Below are positions 10,334 through 19,039 of a stretch of DNA of 64,000 nt, piece after piece (positions within the stretch are counted from its first letter, which is position 1; each line of letters opens with the position of its first letter). The position numbers were made by a program, and so were the translations under genes. Source of the DNA: Rhodococcus sp. WMMA185. GTDB taxonomy: Bacteria; Actinomycetota; Actinomycetes; Mycobacteriales; Mycobacteriaceae. Below the pieces are notes generated by a model. That model was given only the letters and a program-made list of their open reading frames with translations. It was not told the DNA's origin and ran no database searches. The DNA lies in contig NZ_CP017014.1 of NCBI RefSeq assembly GCF_001767395.1, positions 1,922,001 to 1,986,000 on the forward strand. The letters run 5' to 3'.

Positions 10334-10923
10334 TCCTCCTCGTCCTGCTCCTGCGTGAGTCCGAAGCTCTGGCCGCGGCGGTATCCGTTGGTTCGAATGC
10401 AGATGTGTCCCTCTGGCGCGAGCGGCTCGGTACACAGCGGGCAGGGCGCGCGTCCGGCGGCAATGACTCGCTCCGACCGCAGCGAAAAGTCGCGGGCCTG
10501 TAACGGGGAGAGAAACACCCGTACGGCGTCCGGTCCGTCCTCGGAGTCATCGAGGACAACGGATTCGTCGAACTCGGTTTCGCTGACAGCAAGCAGCTCG
10601 ACCACTACGGACTCGGCGTCCGCGTCCCAGCCCAGCCCCATCGTGCCGACCCGGAACTCGACATCGATCGGGGTCACCAGCGGGCTGACATCGTCGAGCT
10701 GGGCACCCTGCGGCGGTACCTCCGTGCCGAACCGGCGATGCACTTCCTCGAGGAGCAACCCCATCCGATCGGCCAGTACCTGGACCTGCTGCTTCTCCAA
10801 CAAGACGCTGATCACGCGAGTCTCGTGCACGGCCTGGAGATAGAAGGACCTGTCTCCCGGCTCGCCCACCGTTCCTGCAATGAATCGGTCAGGAGTGCGG
10901 AATACGTGAATTGCGCGTGACAT
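10330..10923 (-). CDS. DUF3090 family protein
   Basis: 197-residue protein of unknown function (DUF3090, TIGR03847 family). I chose ATG 10923 (MSRAIHVFRTPDRF) because GGAGG sits just upstream; the open frame reaches 10962. The C-terminus holds a compact putative metal site, CPLCTEPLAPEGHICIR, with three cysteines and one histidine, followed by an acidic tail. Its stop overlaps the GTG of the SCO1664-family gene. The middle part is rich in acidic residues and beta-prone sequence. Co-conservation with a kinase-like protein and a phosphatase suggests one pathway, but no reaction can be assigned. Confidence 0.88.
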   Translation of the reverse strand: MSRAIHVFRTPDRFIAGTVGEPGDRSFYLQAVHETRVISVLLEKQQVQVLADRMGLLLEEVHRRFGTEVPPQGAQLDDVSPLVTPIDVEFRVGTMGLGWDADAESVVVELLAVSETEFDESVVLDDSEDGPDAVRVFLSPLQARDFSLRSERVIAAGRAPCPLCTEPLAPEGHICIRTNGYRRGQSFGLTQEQDEEE

Positions 10924-11027
10924 TGCGCCTCCTTCAACTGGAGCCGGGCACTGTTGCGGCACCGCCTACTCGTTGTTCCGTCTCAGACTGTTCCTGACAG
11001 CGTGCTCCATTCATTATCCTTCAATCG

Positions 11028-11717
11028 TCACAGCCGGACCTCACCGCCCGGCACCGATCCGGACACTTCCGCGCCACCCGATGTCGGAGACGTATTCACA
11101 CCCGCCAGATCTGCCCCGGTGTCGTTCATCTTCAGCACGTACGGACGTGTCGAGGTGTAGCGGATGACGCTGATCGAGGCCGGTTCGGCAACAATCCTCT
11201 GCAATCCGTCGAGATGCGCGCCGAGTGCGTCGACGAGTATCGACTTGATGACGTCTCCGTGAGAGCACGCCACCCACACCACGTCTCGGCCGTGCAATTC
11301 CGCGAGCCTCGCGTCGTGTTCCCGGACCGCAGCCACGGCCCGCGCCTGGACCTGCGCCAGTCCTTCTCCCCCCGGAAAGACCGCGGCGGACGCGTGCTGC
11401 TGCACGACCTTCCACAACGACTCCTCGAGCAGGCCCTTCAGCTCGCGTCCGGTCCACTCGCCGTAATCGACCTCGGCGAGCCGCTGTTCAACGACCGGGG
11501 CCAAACGGCGCGCCCGGGCGAGCGGTTCGATCGTCTGCTCGCAGCGGACCAGTGGTGAGTGCACGATTTCCTCGATCGGAACATCTGAGAGCCGCGACAC
11601 GAGATTCCGCGCCTGCTCGCGACCACGGTCCTCGAGTTCAACCCCCGGCAACCGGCCGGCAAGCGTGCCCGCGGTGTTGGACGTAGACAGGCCGTGGCGT
11701 AAGAGAACAACCGTCAT
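11028..11717 (-). CDS. Histidine phosphatase family protein (MSMEG_4193 type)
   Basis: 229-residue phosphoglycerate-mutase-like phosphatase. The catalytic RHG motif is LLRHGLSTSN with R7 and H8, and the second histidine is in VACSHGD. The acid/base glutamate should lie in AEVDYGEWTG. It corresponds to the MSMEG_4193 family (TIGR03848), seen with mshC, SCO1664-family and DUF3090 genes, and to Rv2135c in order. The C-terminal 30 residues are Gly/Ser/Thr-rich and probably disordered. The substrate is not known; phosphatase activity is family inference. Confidence 0.88.
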   Translation of the reverse strand: MTVVLLRHGLSTSNTAGTLAGRLPGVELEDRGREQARNLVSRLSDVPIEEIVHSPLVRCEQTIEPLARARRLAPVVEQRLAEVDYGEWTGRELKGLLEESLWKVVQQHASAAVFPGGEGLAQVQARAVAAVREHDARLAELHGRDVVWVACSHGDVIKSILVDALGAHLDGLQRIVAEPASISVIRYTSTRPYVLKMNDTGADLAGVNTSPTSGGAEVSGSVPGGEVRL

Positions 11718-11757
11718 TGACCCAGCCTAGTGTCGTGGCCTCCCGTACCGCCTGATG

Positions 11758-12603
11758 TCAGGTGGCCGAAACAACACCGGTTGCGAGAAGTGACAGCACG
11801 ACGACGCCGAGAACGATGCGATATCCGACGAACCAGTACATCGAGTGATTGACAACGAATCGGAGCAGCCATGCGATCGACGCGTATCCGACGGCAAACG
11901 CGATCACAGTGGCGACGAACAACTGCGGTCCACTGGCATCGAGACCCTCACCAGCCGGTTCGAACGCGTCGGGAAGGCTGAACAGGCCGGATGCCACGAC
12001 GGCAGGTATCGCGAGGAGAAAGGAATACCTGGCGGCGGCCTCACGAGTGAGCCCGAGGAACAACCCTGCGCTGATCGTGCCGCCCGATCTCGAAACACCC
12101 GGGATCAGTGCGAGTGCCTGAGCCGAACCCATGATGATGCCGTCCCTGGCACGAAGGTCTTCGATGGGACGCACCTTCCGCCCGTAGTACTCGGCCGCTG
12201 CGATGACCAGAGCGAAGACGATCAGCATTGTCGCGATCAACCACAGATTTCGGGCACTGGTGCGGATCTGATCCTTGAAGAAGAATCCGAGCACACCCAC
12301 CGGAATCGTGCCGATGATCACATACCAGCCCAACCGGTAGTCGAGGTCACCGCGATGCTCGGGGTGAAACAGTCCCCGAAACCATGCGGCCACGATCCGC
12401 ACGATATCGCGGGCGAAGTAGATGAGCACGGCGGCTTCCGTGCCGAGCTGGGTCACAGCAGTGAATGACGCGCCCGCATCGGTACCGAAGAAAATCTCTG
12501 ACACGATCCTCAAGTGGCCTGAGGAGGAGATCGGCAAGAACTCGGTCAGCCCCTGGGTCGTCCCCAGGACAATCGCCTGGAGCCAGGTCATCGCTTCGCC
12601 CAT
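11758..12603 (-). CDS. uppP: Undecaprenyl-diphosphatase UppP (BacA family)
   Basis: 281-residue polytopic membrane enzyme that dephosphorylates undecaprenyl pyrophosphate to recycle the cell-wall lipid carrier. Family motifs are present: [13 protein letters not shown] at 18-30 with E21 and the serine cluster, and PGVSRSGGT in the second half. I see about eight hydrophobic segments. The start is ATG 12603; an internal ATG at 12591 ([10 protein letters not shown]) is the alternative. Position next to the phosphatase matches Rv2136c. It is divergent from the aldo/keto reductase at 12825. Confidence 0.95.
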   Translation of the reverse strand: MGEAMTWLQAIVLGTTQGLTEFLPISSSGHLRIVSEIFFGTDAGASFTAVTQLGTEAAVLIYFARDIVRIVAAWFRGLFHPEHRGDLDYRLGWYVIIGTIPVGVLGFFFKDQIRTSARNLWLIATMLIVFALVIAAAEYYGRKVRPIEDLRARDGIIMGSAQALALIPGVSRSGGTISAGLFLGLTREAAARYSFLLAIPAVVASGLFSLPDAFEPAGEGLDASGPQLFVATVIAFAVGYASIAWLLRFVVNHSMYWFVGYRIVLGVVVLSLLATGVVSAT

Positions 12604-12824
12604 TATTCGGAGATCCCCTCGAAATCACTGAATGTGCCCTGCTGAAGCCGATTTCCCATGTCACGTTCGTCATTCACCGGCGCTACCGTACCGGGAAGTG
12701 GGACCTCCGGCAGAATCCGGCGTGGCAAGGCCCCGGTCACGCAATGCCCCACTAGTCTGCTCGTGTGGTGGACAGTCCCGGGAGCCATCCGTTGACTCCC
12801 GGCCGGAACGAGCGATAGGCGGTT

Positions 12825-13754
12825 ATGGAACACAGAGCGGTCGGAGCAAGCGGTCTACGGGTGTCACGGCTCGGTCTGGGCACGCTCAATTGGGGTCGAG
12901 ACACCGACGGCGACGAAGCGGCCGCACAGATCGCAGCCTTCGTCGATGCTGGTGGAACACTCGTCGATACCTCGCCCGCGTACGGCGACGGTGTCGCTCA
13001 GCGAATTCTGGCGGAACTCCTCGACGATGTGGTGCCGCGCACGGACGTCGTCCTGAGTTCGAGTGCCGGCATCTGGCCCAAGGGCCCCTCTCGGGTCGAC
13101 TGCTCGCGGCGGGGCCTGATCGCTCAGCTCGACGCCACCCTGCGCGAACTCGGCACCGACCATCTCGACATGTGGCAGGTCGCCACGTGGGATCCGTTCA
13201 CCCCGGTCGACGAGGTTGCCGCCACACTCGATTACGCGGTGTCGAGCGGCCGAGTTCGCTACGTCGGGGTCAGGGGCTACCTCGGGTGGCAATTGGCCAC
13301 TGCGGCAAGTACATATGGGTCCACGGCTCTCATTGCCACGCAGGTCGAATACTCCCTCCTCGCACGAGGGGTGGAGGAAGAACTCGTCCCGGCTGCCACC
13401 CACCACGGGATCGGCATTTTTGCGGCGGTCCCCCTCGCGCGTGGTGTCCTGACGGGCAAGTACCGCAACGGCATTCCCGTCGACTCGCGCGGTGCCGACG
13501 ACGCGCACGCCGAGGACGTCAAGAGTTACCTCACCGATTCCTCGGTCCGAGTTGTGGATGCGGTCGTGACCGCGGCCGACGGTCTGGGGACTTCCCCGCT
13601 GGCCGTCGCGCTCGCCTGGGCTCGTGACCGGCCCGGTGTCGCGAGCGCCGTAGTCGGGGCCAGGGATATCGCGCAGTTGACCGGGGTGCTGGTCGCCGAA
13701 GAACTCAGGCTACCGCGCGCGATCGCATCTGCGTTGGACGACGTCAGCGCCTAG
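12825..13754 (+). CDS. Atypical aldo/keto reductase-family protein
   Basis: 309-residue TIM-barrel protein of the aldo/keto reductase superfamily. D48 and Y53 of the catalytic tetrad are present (VDTSPAYGDG). The usual lysine position reads LSSSAGI instead of S-T-K-x-G, and the usual histidine strand reads DMWQVATWDP rather than D-L-Y-x-x-H, so Lys and His appear to be lost. The C-terminal NADPH-binding region (VASAVVGARD) is recognisable. It could be a reductase with altered chemistry or a non-catalytic binding protein. A homologous gene is often found in this lppL/uppP neighbourhood; the function is unassigned. Confidence 0.85.
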   Translation: MEHRAVGASGLRVSRLGLGTLNWGRDTDGDEAAAQIAAFVDAGGTLVDTSPAYGDGVAQRILAELLDDVVPRTDVVLSSSAGIWPKGPSRVDCSRRGLIAQLDATLRELGTDHLDMWQVATWDPFTPVDEVAATLDYAVSSGRVRYVGVRGYLGWQLATAASTYGSTALIATQVEYSLLARGVEEELVPAATHHGIGIFAAVPLARGVLTGKYRNGIPVDSRGADDAHAEDVKSYLTDSSVRVVDAVVTAADGLGTSPLAVALAWARDRPGVASAVVGARDIAQLTGVLVAEELRLPRAIASALDDVSA

Positions 13755-13788
13755 CTTCGCAGCGGCAGTCACACCTTAGACTCCTACC

Positions 13789-13968
13789 GTGACCAATCCT
13801 CCCGAAGACCTACCTCGCTACCGCGTGATCACTGGACCCGATGATGCCGCGTTCTGTCATCGGGTAAGTGAGGAGCTTGCCAAGGGATACGTGCTCCACG
13901 CTGGGCCGGCCGCGACATTCAACGGTGAGTCGGTGATCCTCGCGCAGGCAATGATCTGGGGCGGGTAG
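13789..13968 (+). CDS. Small DUF1737 domain protein
   Basis: A 59-residue gene. It begins at GTG 13789 (MTNPPEDLPRYRVITGPDD) and ends at TAG 13966-13968. The segment Y-R-V-I-T-G-P-D-D, followed by F-C-H-R-V-S-E and G-Y-V-L-H-A-G-P, matches the DUF1737 pattern, a single small domain of unknown role. It lies 35 bp downstream of the aldo/keto reductase stop on the same strand and could be co-transcribed. The call rests on motif recall; no other function is proposed. Confidence 0.7.
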   Translation: MTNPPEDLPRYRVITGPDDAAFCHRVSEELAKGYVLHAGPAATFNGESVILAQAMIWGG

Positions 13969-14016
13969 CGTCCTTTCGGTTCTCCACCCTCCCGGTATCC
14001 GGAGCACGTCCGCCGA

Positions 14017-14355
14017 TCAACGTTCCGAGACGACCGAGAAGGGCGCGGACCGTCGTTCCGTTTTCTTGCCGTACCACCGCAGATCAGGGTCGGACACGGC
14101 ATCCCGAACGACGGCGATGACGCTGCGCTCGTCGGTCAGGTCAATTTCACGGACCGATCGCCGCGCTGACGCCACGATGTCGTCCGGGCTCGGCACGTCG
14201 TTCTCGGCGTCCACTCGGTATATCTCGACGTGCATAGTGCGCTTGCGCACCCGGAATGCGTAGGAATTGCCTTCTGCTGTAGTGCCGAAGCCGTGTGCGT
14301 ACGCTCCGACCGAGATGTCTTCGACTGTAAAGGTCTGTGTCGCGGGTATCTCCAT
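14017..14355 (-). CDS. Conserved hypothetical protein
   Basis: 112-residue soluble protein with no recognised motif. ATG 14355 (MEIPATQTFTVEDISVG) is preferred over the open-frame start at 14409 because GAGGAG lies about 6 bp upstream. The sequence alternates strands and charged turns, with no signal peptide or membrane segment. Its position between uppP and lppL resembles that of a conserved hypothetical gene (perhaps Rv2137c) in M. tuberculosis, but I cannot confirm homology. It is divergent from lppL, with about 145 bp between their starts. Confidence 0.7.
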   Translation of the reverse strand: MEIPATQTFTVEDISVGAYAHGFGTTAEGNSYAFRVRKRTMHVEIYRVDAENDVPSPDDIVASARRSVREIDLTDERSVIAVVRDAVSDPDLRWYGKKTERRSAPFSVVSER

Positions 14356-14500
14356 GGACTTCTCCTCGATTTCCTCACCCGGTTTCGAGAAACAGCCGGG
14401 CGGGGTCAACGGTGACCGAATGGGCGAGCGATTTACGGATCAGTAATGCTAGTGGACAGTTGTGCAAGGGCGGGTCTACGAGAACACCAAGGAGTAGAAC

Positions 14501-15511
14501 ATGGCGGGACGAGGAATGCGCACCGTTGCCACCAGTATCGGACTAGCATTTCTCCTGGTCACGGGCTGTTCCTCGAATTCCGACGAAGATGTGGCGGTGA
14601 CGATCGAACCTGCGAGCGCCGCGCAGTCCCCGCCCCAGAACACCGTGCCCGCCGGTACCGTCCACCCCGTGGGCGCACCGATCGCTTCCACCACGTTCGA
14701 CGCCGAGACACGAACTGCGGTGGTCATGCCGGACTCCGATAACCAGATTCTGCTGTTTTCGGGCGACGACCTCGCAGCACCCACGCGCGCCATACCGGTG
14801 GATCAAAGCGTCACGCAGGTCTCGATCGCACCTGGCGGAGTCGCACTCCTCGCCATGAACAACCAGGTAGGGCGCCTGGACCTGCGTACTGGAGAGCTGA
14901 CGTTCATCCCCGCCGACGGTGATGTACGGTCGGTAGCCCAACTTCCCGACGGCCGAATCGCAACGGGACTGAGCGATGGCAAAATTCACATCGAAGACCC
15001 AGAGACGAACCGAACACAGGTAATCGACGGCTTGACCTCGGTCGACGAACTGGCCGTCGTCGGAGACACTCTCACTGCCCTCGACCGCGGTCAGACGTCC
15101 ATCACGGCGATCGACGTTCCGGACTCGTCGCTCGGCCTCGCGTTGCGGGCCGGTGAAGGGGCCACGCAGCTGACCACCGACCACTTCGGGCGGATCCTCG
15201 TAACCGACACCAGAGGTGACGAGTTGCTCGTTTACACCACCGACGCCCTGATTCTGCGCCAGCGGTTCCCGACCGGTCCGGCCCCGTACGGTGTCGCGTA
15301 CGACGACCGATCCGACACAGCCTGGGTGACCCTGACCGGGGACAACGAAGTGGTCGGTTTCGATCTGTCCAGCGGAGTCGGGGTGGAAACTGCCCGTTAT
15401 TCCACAGTCCGCCAGCCGAACTCCATCGCGGTCGATACCGTAAACGGTGACCTCCTGATAGGTTCCGCGACAGGAGACGGCCTGCAGCAGATCCCGACGA
15501 GGAGTCCGTAG
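14501..15511 (+). CDS. lppL: LppL-like lipoprotein with beta-propeller-type repeats
   Basis: 336-residue secreted lipoprotein. The N-terminus MAGRGMRTVATSIGLAF has a short positive region, a hydrophobic core and a lipobox V-T-G-C with the lipidated cysteine at position 23. The mature part contains strand-rich repeats (D-T-R-G-D-E-L-L-V-Y; D-R-S-D-T-A-W-V-T-L-T-G-D-N-E-V) typical of a YVTN/NHL-like beta-propeller. It corresponds by position to lppL (Rv2138), directly upstream of pyrD. Substrate or ligand is unknown. Its stop abuts the start of the next gene (0 bp gap), so the two are probably co-translated. Confidence 0.85.
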   Translation: MAGRGMRTVATSIGLAFLLVTGCSSNSDEDVAVTIEPASAAQSPPQNTVPAGTVHPVGAPIASTTFDAETRTAVVMPDSDNQILLFSGDDLAAPTRAIPVDQSVTQVSIAPGGVALLAMNNQVGRLDLRTGELTFIPADGDVRSVAQLPDGRIATGLSDGKIHIEDPETNRTQVIDGLTSVDELAVVGDTLTALDRGQTSITAIDVPDSSLGLALRAGEGATQLTTDHFGRILVTDTRGDELLVYTTDALILRQRFPTGPAPYGVAYDDRSDTAWVTLTGDNEVVGFDLSSGVGVETARYSTVRQPNSIAVDTVNGDLLIGSATGDGLQQIPTRSP

Positions 15512-15751
15512 ATGTCATCGCATTCACGCCGCGTCCCCGCCGGATGGGAAACCGAATCCGAAGAGTTCGAGTACGTGCCGCTTCGGCTGCCACCTGAAGT
15601 CACGCGCATCAGTGCATCAATGAGGTTGGCGATCCAGGCGGAGTTCGGCGGCTGGGAACTCTCTCGGGTCCGCCTGTACTCCGACGGAAGCCGTCGCGTG
15701 CTGCTCAAGCGAAAGAAGACCGTTCACCATGTCCCCGACCCCGCGATCTAG
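15512..15751 (+). CDS. DUF5703 family small protein
   Basis: 79-residue protein beginning at ATG 15512, immediately after the lppL stop. The pattern [14 protein letters not shown] plus [16 protein letters not shown] matches DUF5703, a small actinobacterial family found upstream of pyrD. It is basic at the C-terminus (LLKRKKT). The 3' end runs through the possible ATG of pyrD at 15729, but the likelier pyrD start is TTG 15762. The function is unknown. Confidence 0.8.
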   Translation: MSSHSRRVPAGWETESEEFEYVPLRLPPEVTRISASMRLAIQAEFGGWELSRVRLYSDGSRRVLLKRKKTVHHVPDPAI

Positions 15752-15761
15752 GGAGACGCCG

Positions 15762-16832
<1,071 letters not shown>

Positions 16833-16852
16833 CCCGCGACTTCCTGTGACGA

Positions 16853-17380
16853 CTACCGCTGGTAAGTCCCGGTGATCGTGGCCCGCGCAATGGCGTGCGA
16901 GAACACATTGAATCCGAGGAACGCCGGGGTCGAGTCCTCGGTAACCCCGTCGAGGGTCTCCACGTCGAGTGCGTGAACTGCGACGATGTATCGGTGCGGT
17001 CCGTGACCCGGTGGCGGTGCGGCACCGAGGAAGCGGCGCAGACCGCCGTCGTTCTTCAGTGTGATCGCGCCGCCGGGAAGACCGGTTCCGCCATCGTCAC
17101 CGGCTCCCGTCGCCAGGGTGGTTGTCTCGGCAGGGATGTTTGCCACGGCCCAGTGCCAGAAGCCCGAGGCAGTCGGCGCATCGGGGTCGTACACAGTAAC
17201 CACGAAACTCTTGGTCCCGGCCGGGAATCCGGCCCACGACAGCTGCGGAGACAGGTCTTCACCACCTGCCCCGAAAATTCCGCTGGCCTGGCCCTTCTTC
17301 AGCGGCTGCCCTTCGGTGATGTCGGTGGAGGTCAGCTCGAAGCCCGGCAGGTCGGGAAGCGCCTCGTACGGGTTCGACAT
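16853..17380 (-). CDS. YbhB/YbcL (PEBP) family protein, TB18.6-like
   Basis: 175-residue phosphatidylethanolamine-binding-protein fold. The hallmark segments are Y-D-P-D-A-P-T ([17 protein letters not shown]) and [13 protein letters not shown]. No signal peptide is seen, so it is cytosolic. By position it matches Rv2140c (TB18.6) between pyrD and the M20 peptidase. The ligand is unknown; family members bind small anionic or phospholipid head groups. ATG 17380 is preceded by AGAGAGGAACC, a good ribosome site. Confidence 0.92.
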   Translation of the reverse strand: MSNPYEALPDLPGFELTSTDITEGQPLKKGQASGIFGAGGEDLSPQLSWAGFPAGTKSFVVTVYDPDAPTASGFWHWAVANIPAETTTLATGAGDDGGTGLPGGAITLKNDGGLRRFLGAAPPPGHGPHRYIVAVHALDVETLDGVTEDSTPAFLGFNVFSHAIARATITGTYQR

Positions 17381-17416
17381 ACGGGTTCCTCTCTTCTCGC
17401 GAATGAATGTTTCGGA

Positions 17417-18769
17417 TCAGCTGTGGAGCAGGAATCGTTCGAGCACTCGCGTGCCGAACAGTAGTGCGTCGACCGGAACTCTTTCGTCGACGCCGTGGAA
17501 CAACGCGGTGAAATCGAGGTCTGGGGGCAACTGCAACGGAGAGAATCCGAAGCATCGAATGCCGAGCTTCGCGAAGGCCTTGGCGTCGGTTCCCCCCGAC
17601 AACATGTACGGCACCGTCCGGGCTCCCGGATCATAGGCGAGGATCGCTTCGTTCATCGCGTCCACGAGATGCCCGTCGAACGTGGTCTCGTAGGGGTCGA
17701 GGTCGGTGACCCACTCGCGCTGAACGTCCGGTCCGATGAGTTCGTCGACGGTCGCCTCGAACTCTGCCAGTCGGCCGGGCAGGACCCGGCAATCTACGAC
17801 GGCCTCGGCGGTCTGCGGAATGACGTTGGCCTTGTATCCGGCAGACAGCATCGTCGGATTGGCCGTGTCGCGCAGGGTGGCACCGATGAGATTGGCGATC
17901 GTCCCGAGTTTAGCGAGGGTGCCGTCGATGTCGGGCGAGGTCGGGTCCAGGTCCAGTCCCGTCTCCTCACCCGTCACCGCAAGGAATTCGGCTACCGAAT
18001 CGGAGACGACCAACGGGAACGTATGCGTGCCGAGCCGGGCGACGGCCTGCGCGAGGGTGGTGACGGCGTTGTCGGTGTGCAGGAACGAACCGTGCCCCGC
18101 CCTACCCCGAGCTGTCAGCCGCATCCACTTGATGCTCTTCTCGGCGGTTTGCACGAGGTAGAGGCGCCGATCGGTGCCGTCAGGCCGCGGAACGGTCAGC
18201 GAGAAACCTCCGACCTCGCCCACGGCTTCGGTGACCCCCTCGAACAGGTCGGGGCGATTCGCGACCAGCCACTGGCACCCGTAGCGGCCGCCGGCCTCCT
18301 CGTCGGCCACGAATGCGAACACGAGATCACGGGGCGGCACAACGCCTTCCGCCTTGAATTTCCGTGCGACCGCCAACATCATCCCGCACATGTCCTTCAT
18401 GTCGACCGCTCCGCGACCCCACACGTAGCCGTCCTCGACTGCGCCGGAGAAGGGGTGGACGCTCCAATCCGCGGGCTCGGCAGGCACCACGTCGAGGTGG
18501 CCGTGCAGCATCAGGGCACCGCGGTTCGGGTCCGAACCCTTCAGCCGCGCGAATACGTTGCCGCGGCCCGGCGCCCCGGACTCCACATACTCGGTCTCGT
18601 ATCCCACCTCCTCGAGTTGAGTCGCCACCCACTGCGCACACTCGCGCTCGCCCTTCGTTGTGGCGAGCTCACCGGTGTTGGACGTGTCGAAGCGGATCAG
18701 CGTGCTGACGAGCTCCACGACTTCGGCTTCGGCGCGACCCTGGCCTGAGGTCTTCTGTGTAGTTGGCAC
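17417..18769 (-). CDS. M20/M25/M40 family metallopeptidase
   Basis: 450-residue di-zinc hydrolase of the DapE/ArgE/M20 superfamily, matching Rv2141c in order. The metal ligands are visible: H91-x-D93 in HGHLDVVP, D123 in GRGAVDMKD, the catalytic pair E157-E158 in VADEEAGG, E185 in VGEVGG, and a C-terminal histidine in LFHGVDER. The dimerisation domain lies in the middle. The substrate may be a dipeptide or an N-acyl amino acid but cannot be told from sequence. It is soluble, and its 3' end is 36 bp from the PEBP start, consistent with an operon. Confidence 0.93.
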   Translation of the reverse strand: MPTTQKTSGQGRAEAEVVELVSTLIRFDTSNTGELATTKGERECAQWVATQLEEVGYETEYVESGAPGRGNVFARLKGSDPNRGALMLHGHLDVVPAEPADWSVHPFSGAVEDGYVWGRGAVDMKDMCGMMLAVARKFKAEGVVPPRDLVFAFVADEEAGGRYGCQWLVANRPDLFEGVTEAVGEVGGFSLTVPRPDGTDRRLYLVQTAEKSIKWMRLTARGRAGHGSFLHTDNAVTTLAQAVARLGTHTFPLVVSDSVAEFLAVTGEETGLDLDPTSPDIDGTLAKLGTIANLIGATLRDTANPTMLSAGYKANVIPQTAEAVVDCRVLPGRLAEFEATVDELIGPDVQREWVTDLDPYETTFDGHLVDAMNEAILAYDPGARTVPYMLSGGTDAKAFAKLGIRCFGFSPLQLPPDLDFTALFHGVDERVPVDALLFGTRVLERFLLHS

Positions 18770-18879
18770 TCCACTTTCCTACCACCTGATCAGCAGAAAT
18801 GCTGCCGGGAAGGGCACGATTTGGGCCGTGGCGGTTCATCGGTTAATCTTTTGCAGCACCCAGGAATGGGAGCGAGCAG

Positions 18880-18965
18880 GTCCGAGTGGCGGAATGGCAG
18901 ACGCGCTAGCTTGAGGTGCTAGTGTCCTATTAACGGACGTGGGGGTTCAAGTCCCCCCTCGGACA
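18880..18965 (+). tRNA. tRNA-Leu (anticodon GAG)
   Basis: 86-nt class II tRNA. The acceptor arm GTCCGAG pairs with CTCGGAC. The anticodon stem CTAGC/GCTAG encloses loop TTGAGGT, giving GAG at 18913-18915. A long variable arm (GTCCTATTAACGGAC) is present as expected for leucine tRNAs, and the T-arm reads GGGGGTTCAAGTCCCCC. The discriminator is A73; CCA is not encoded. It is followed directly by a strong terminator. Confidence 0.97.
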
Positions 18966-18985
18966 CTGAAGAGTTGAGACAGACG

Positions 18986-19020
18986 AAAAGGCCCCGGTTC
19001 ATCGAACCGGGGCCTTTTTT
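18986..19020 (+). terminator. Rho-independent terminator after tRNA-Leu
   Basis: A perfect 15-bp inverted repeat (AAAAGGCCCCGGTTC with its complement) around a 3-base ATC loop, followed by a T-run (TTTTTT). It starts about 20 bp after the tRNA-Leu 3' end. Because the arms begin with AAAA and end with TTTT, it could also stop transcription from the minus strand. Confidence 0.95.
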
Positions 19021-19039
19021 CGTGAGAGGGCGAAGTTCG

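Noticed and set aside
18974-19039. Longer N-terminus for the SDR gene
   Set aside because: These codons are the terminator stem after tRNA-Leu; ATG 19040 has a purine-rich site upstream.
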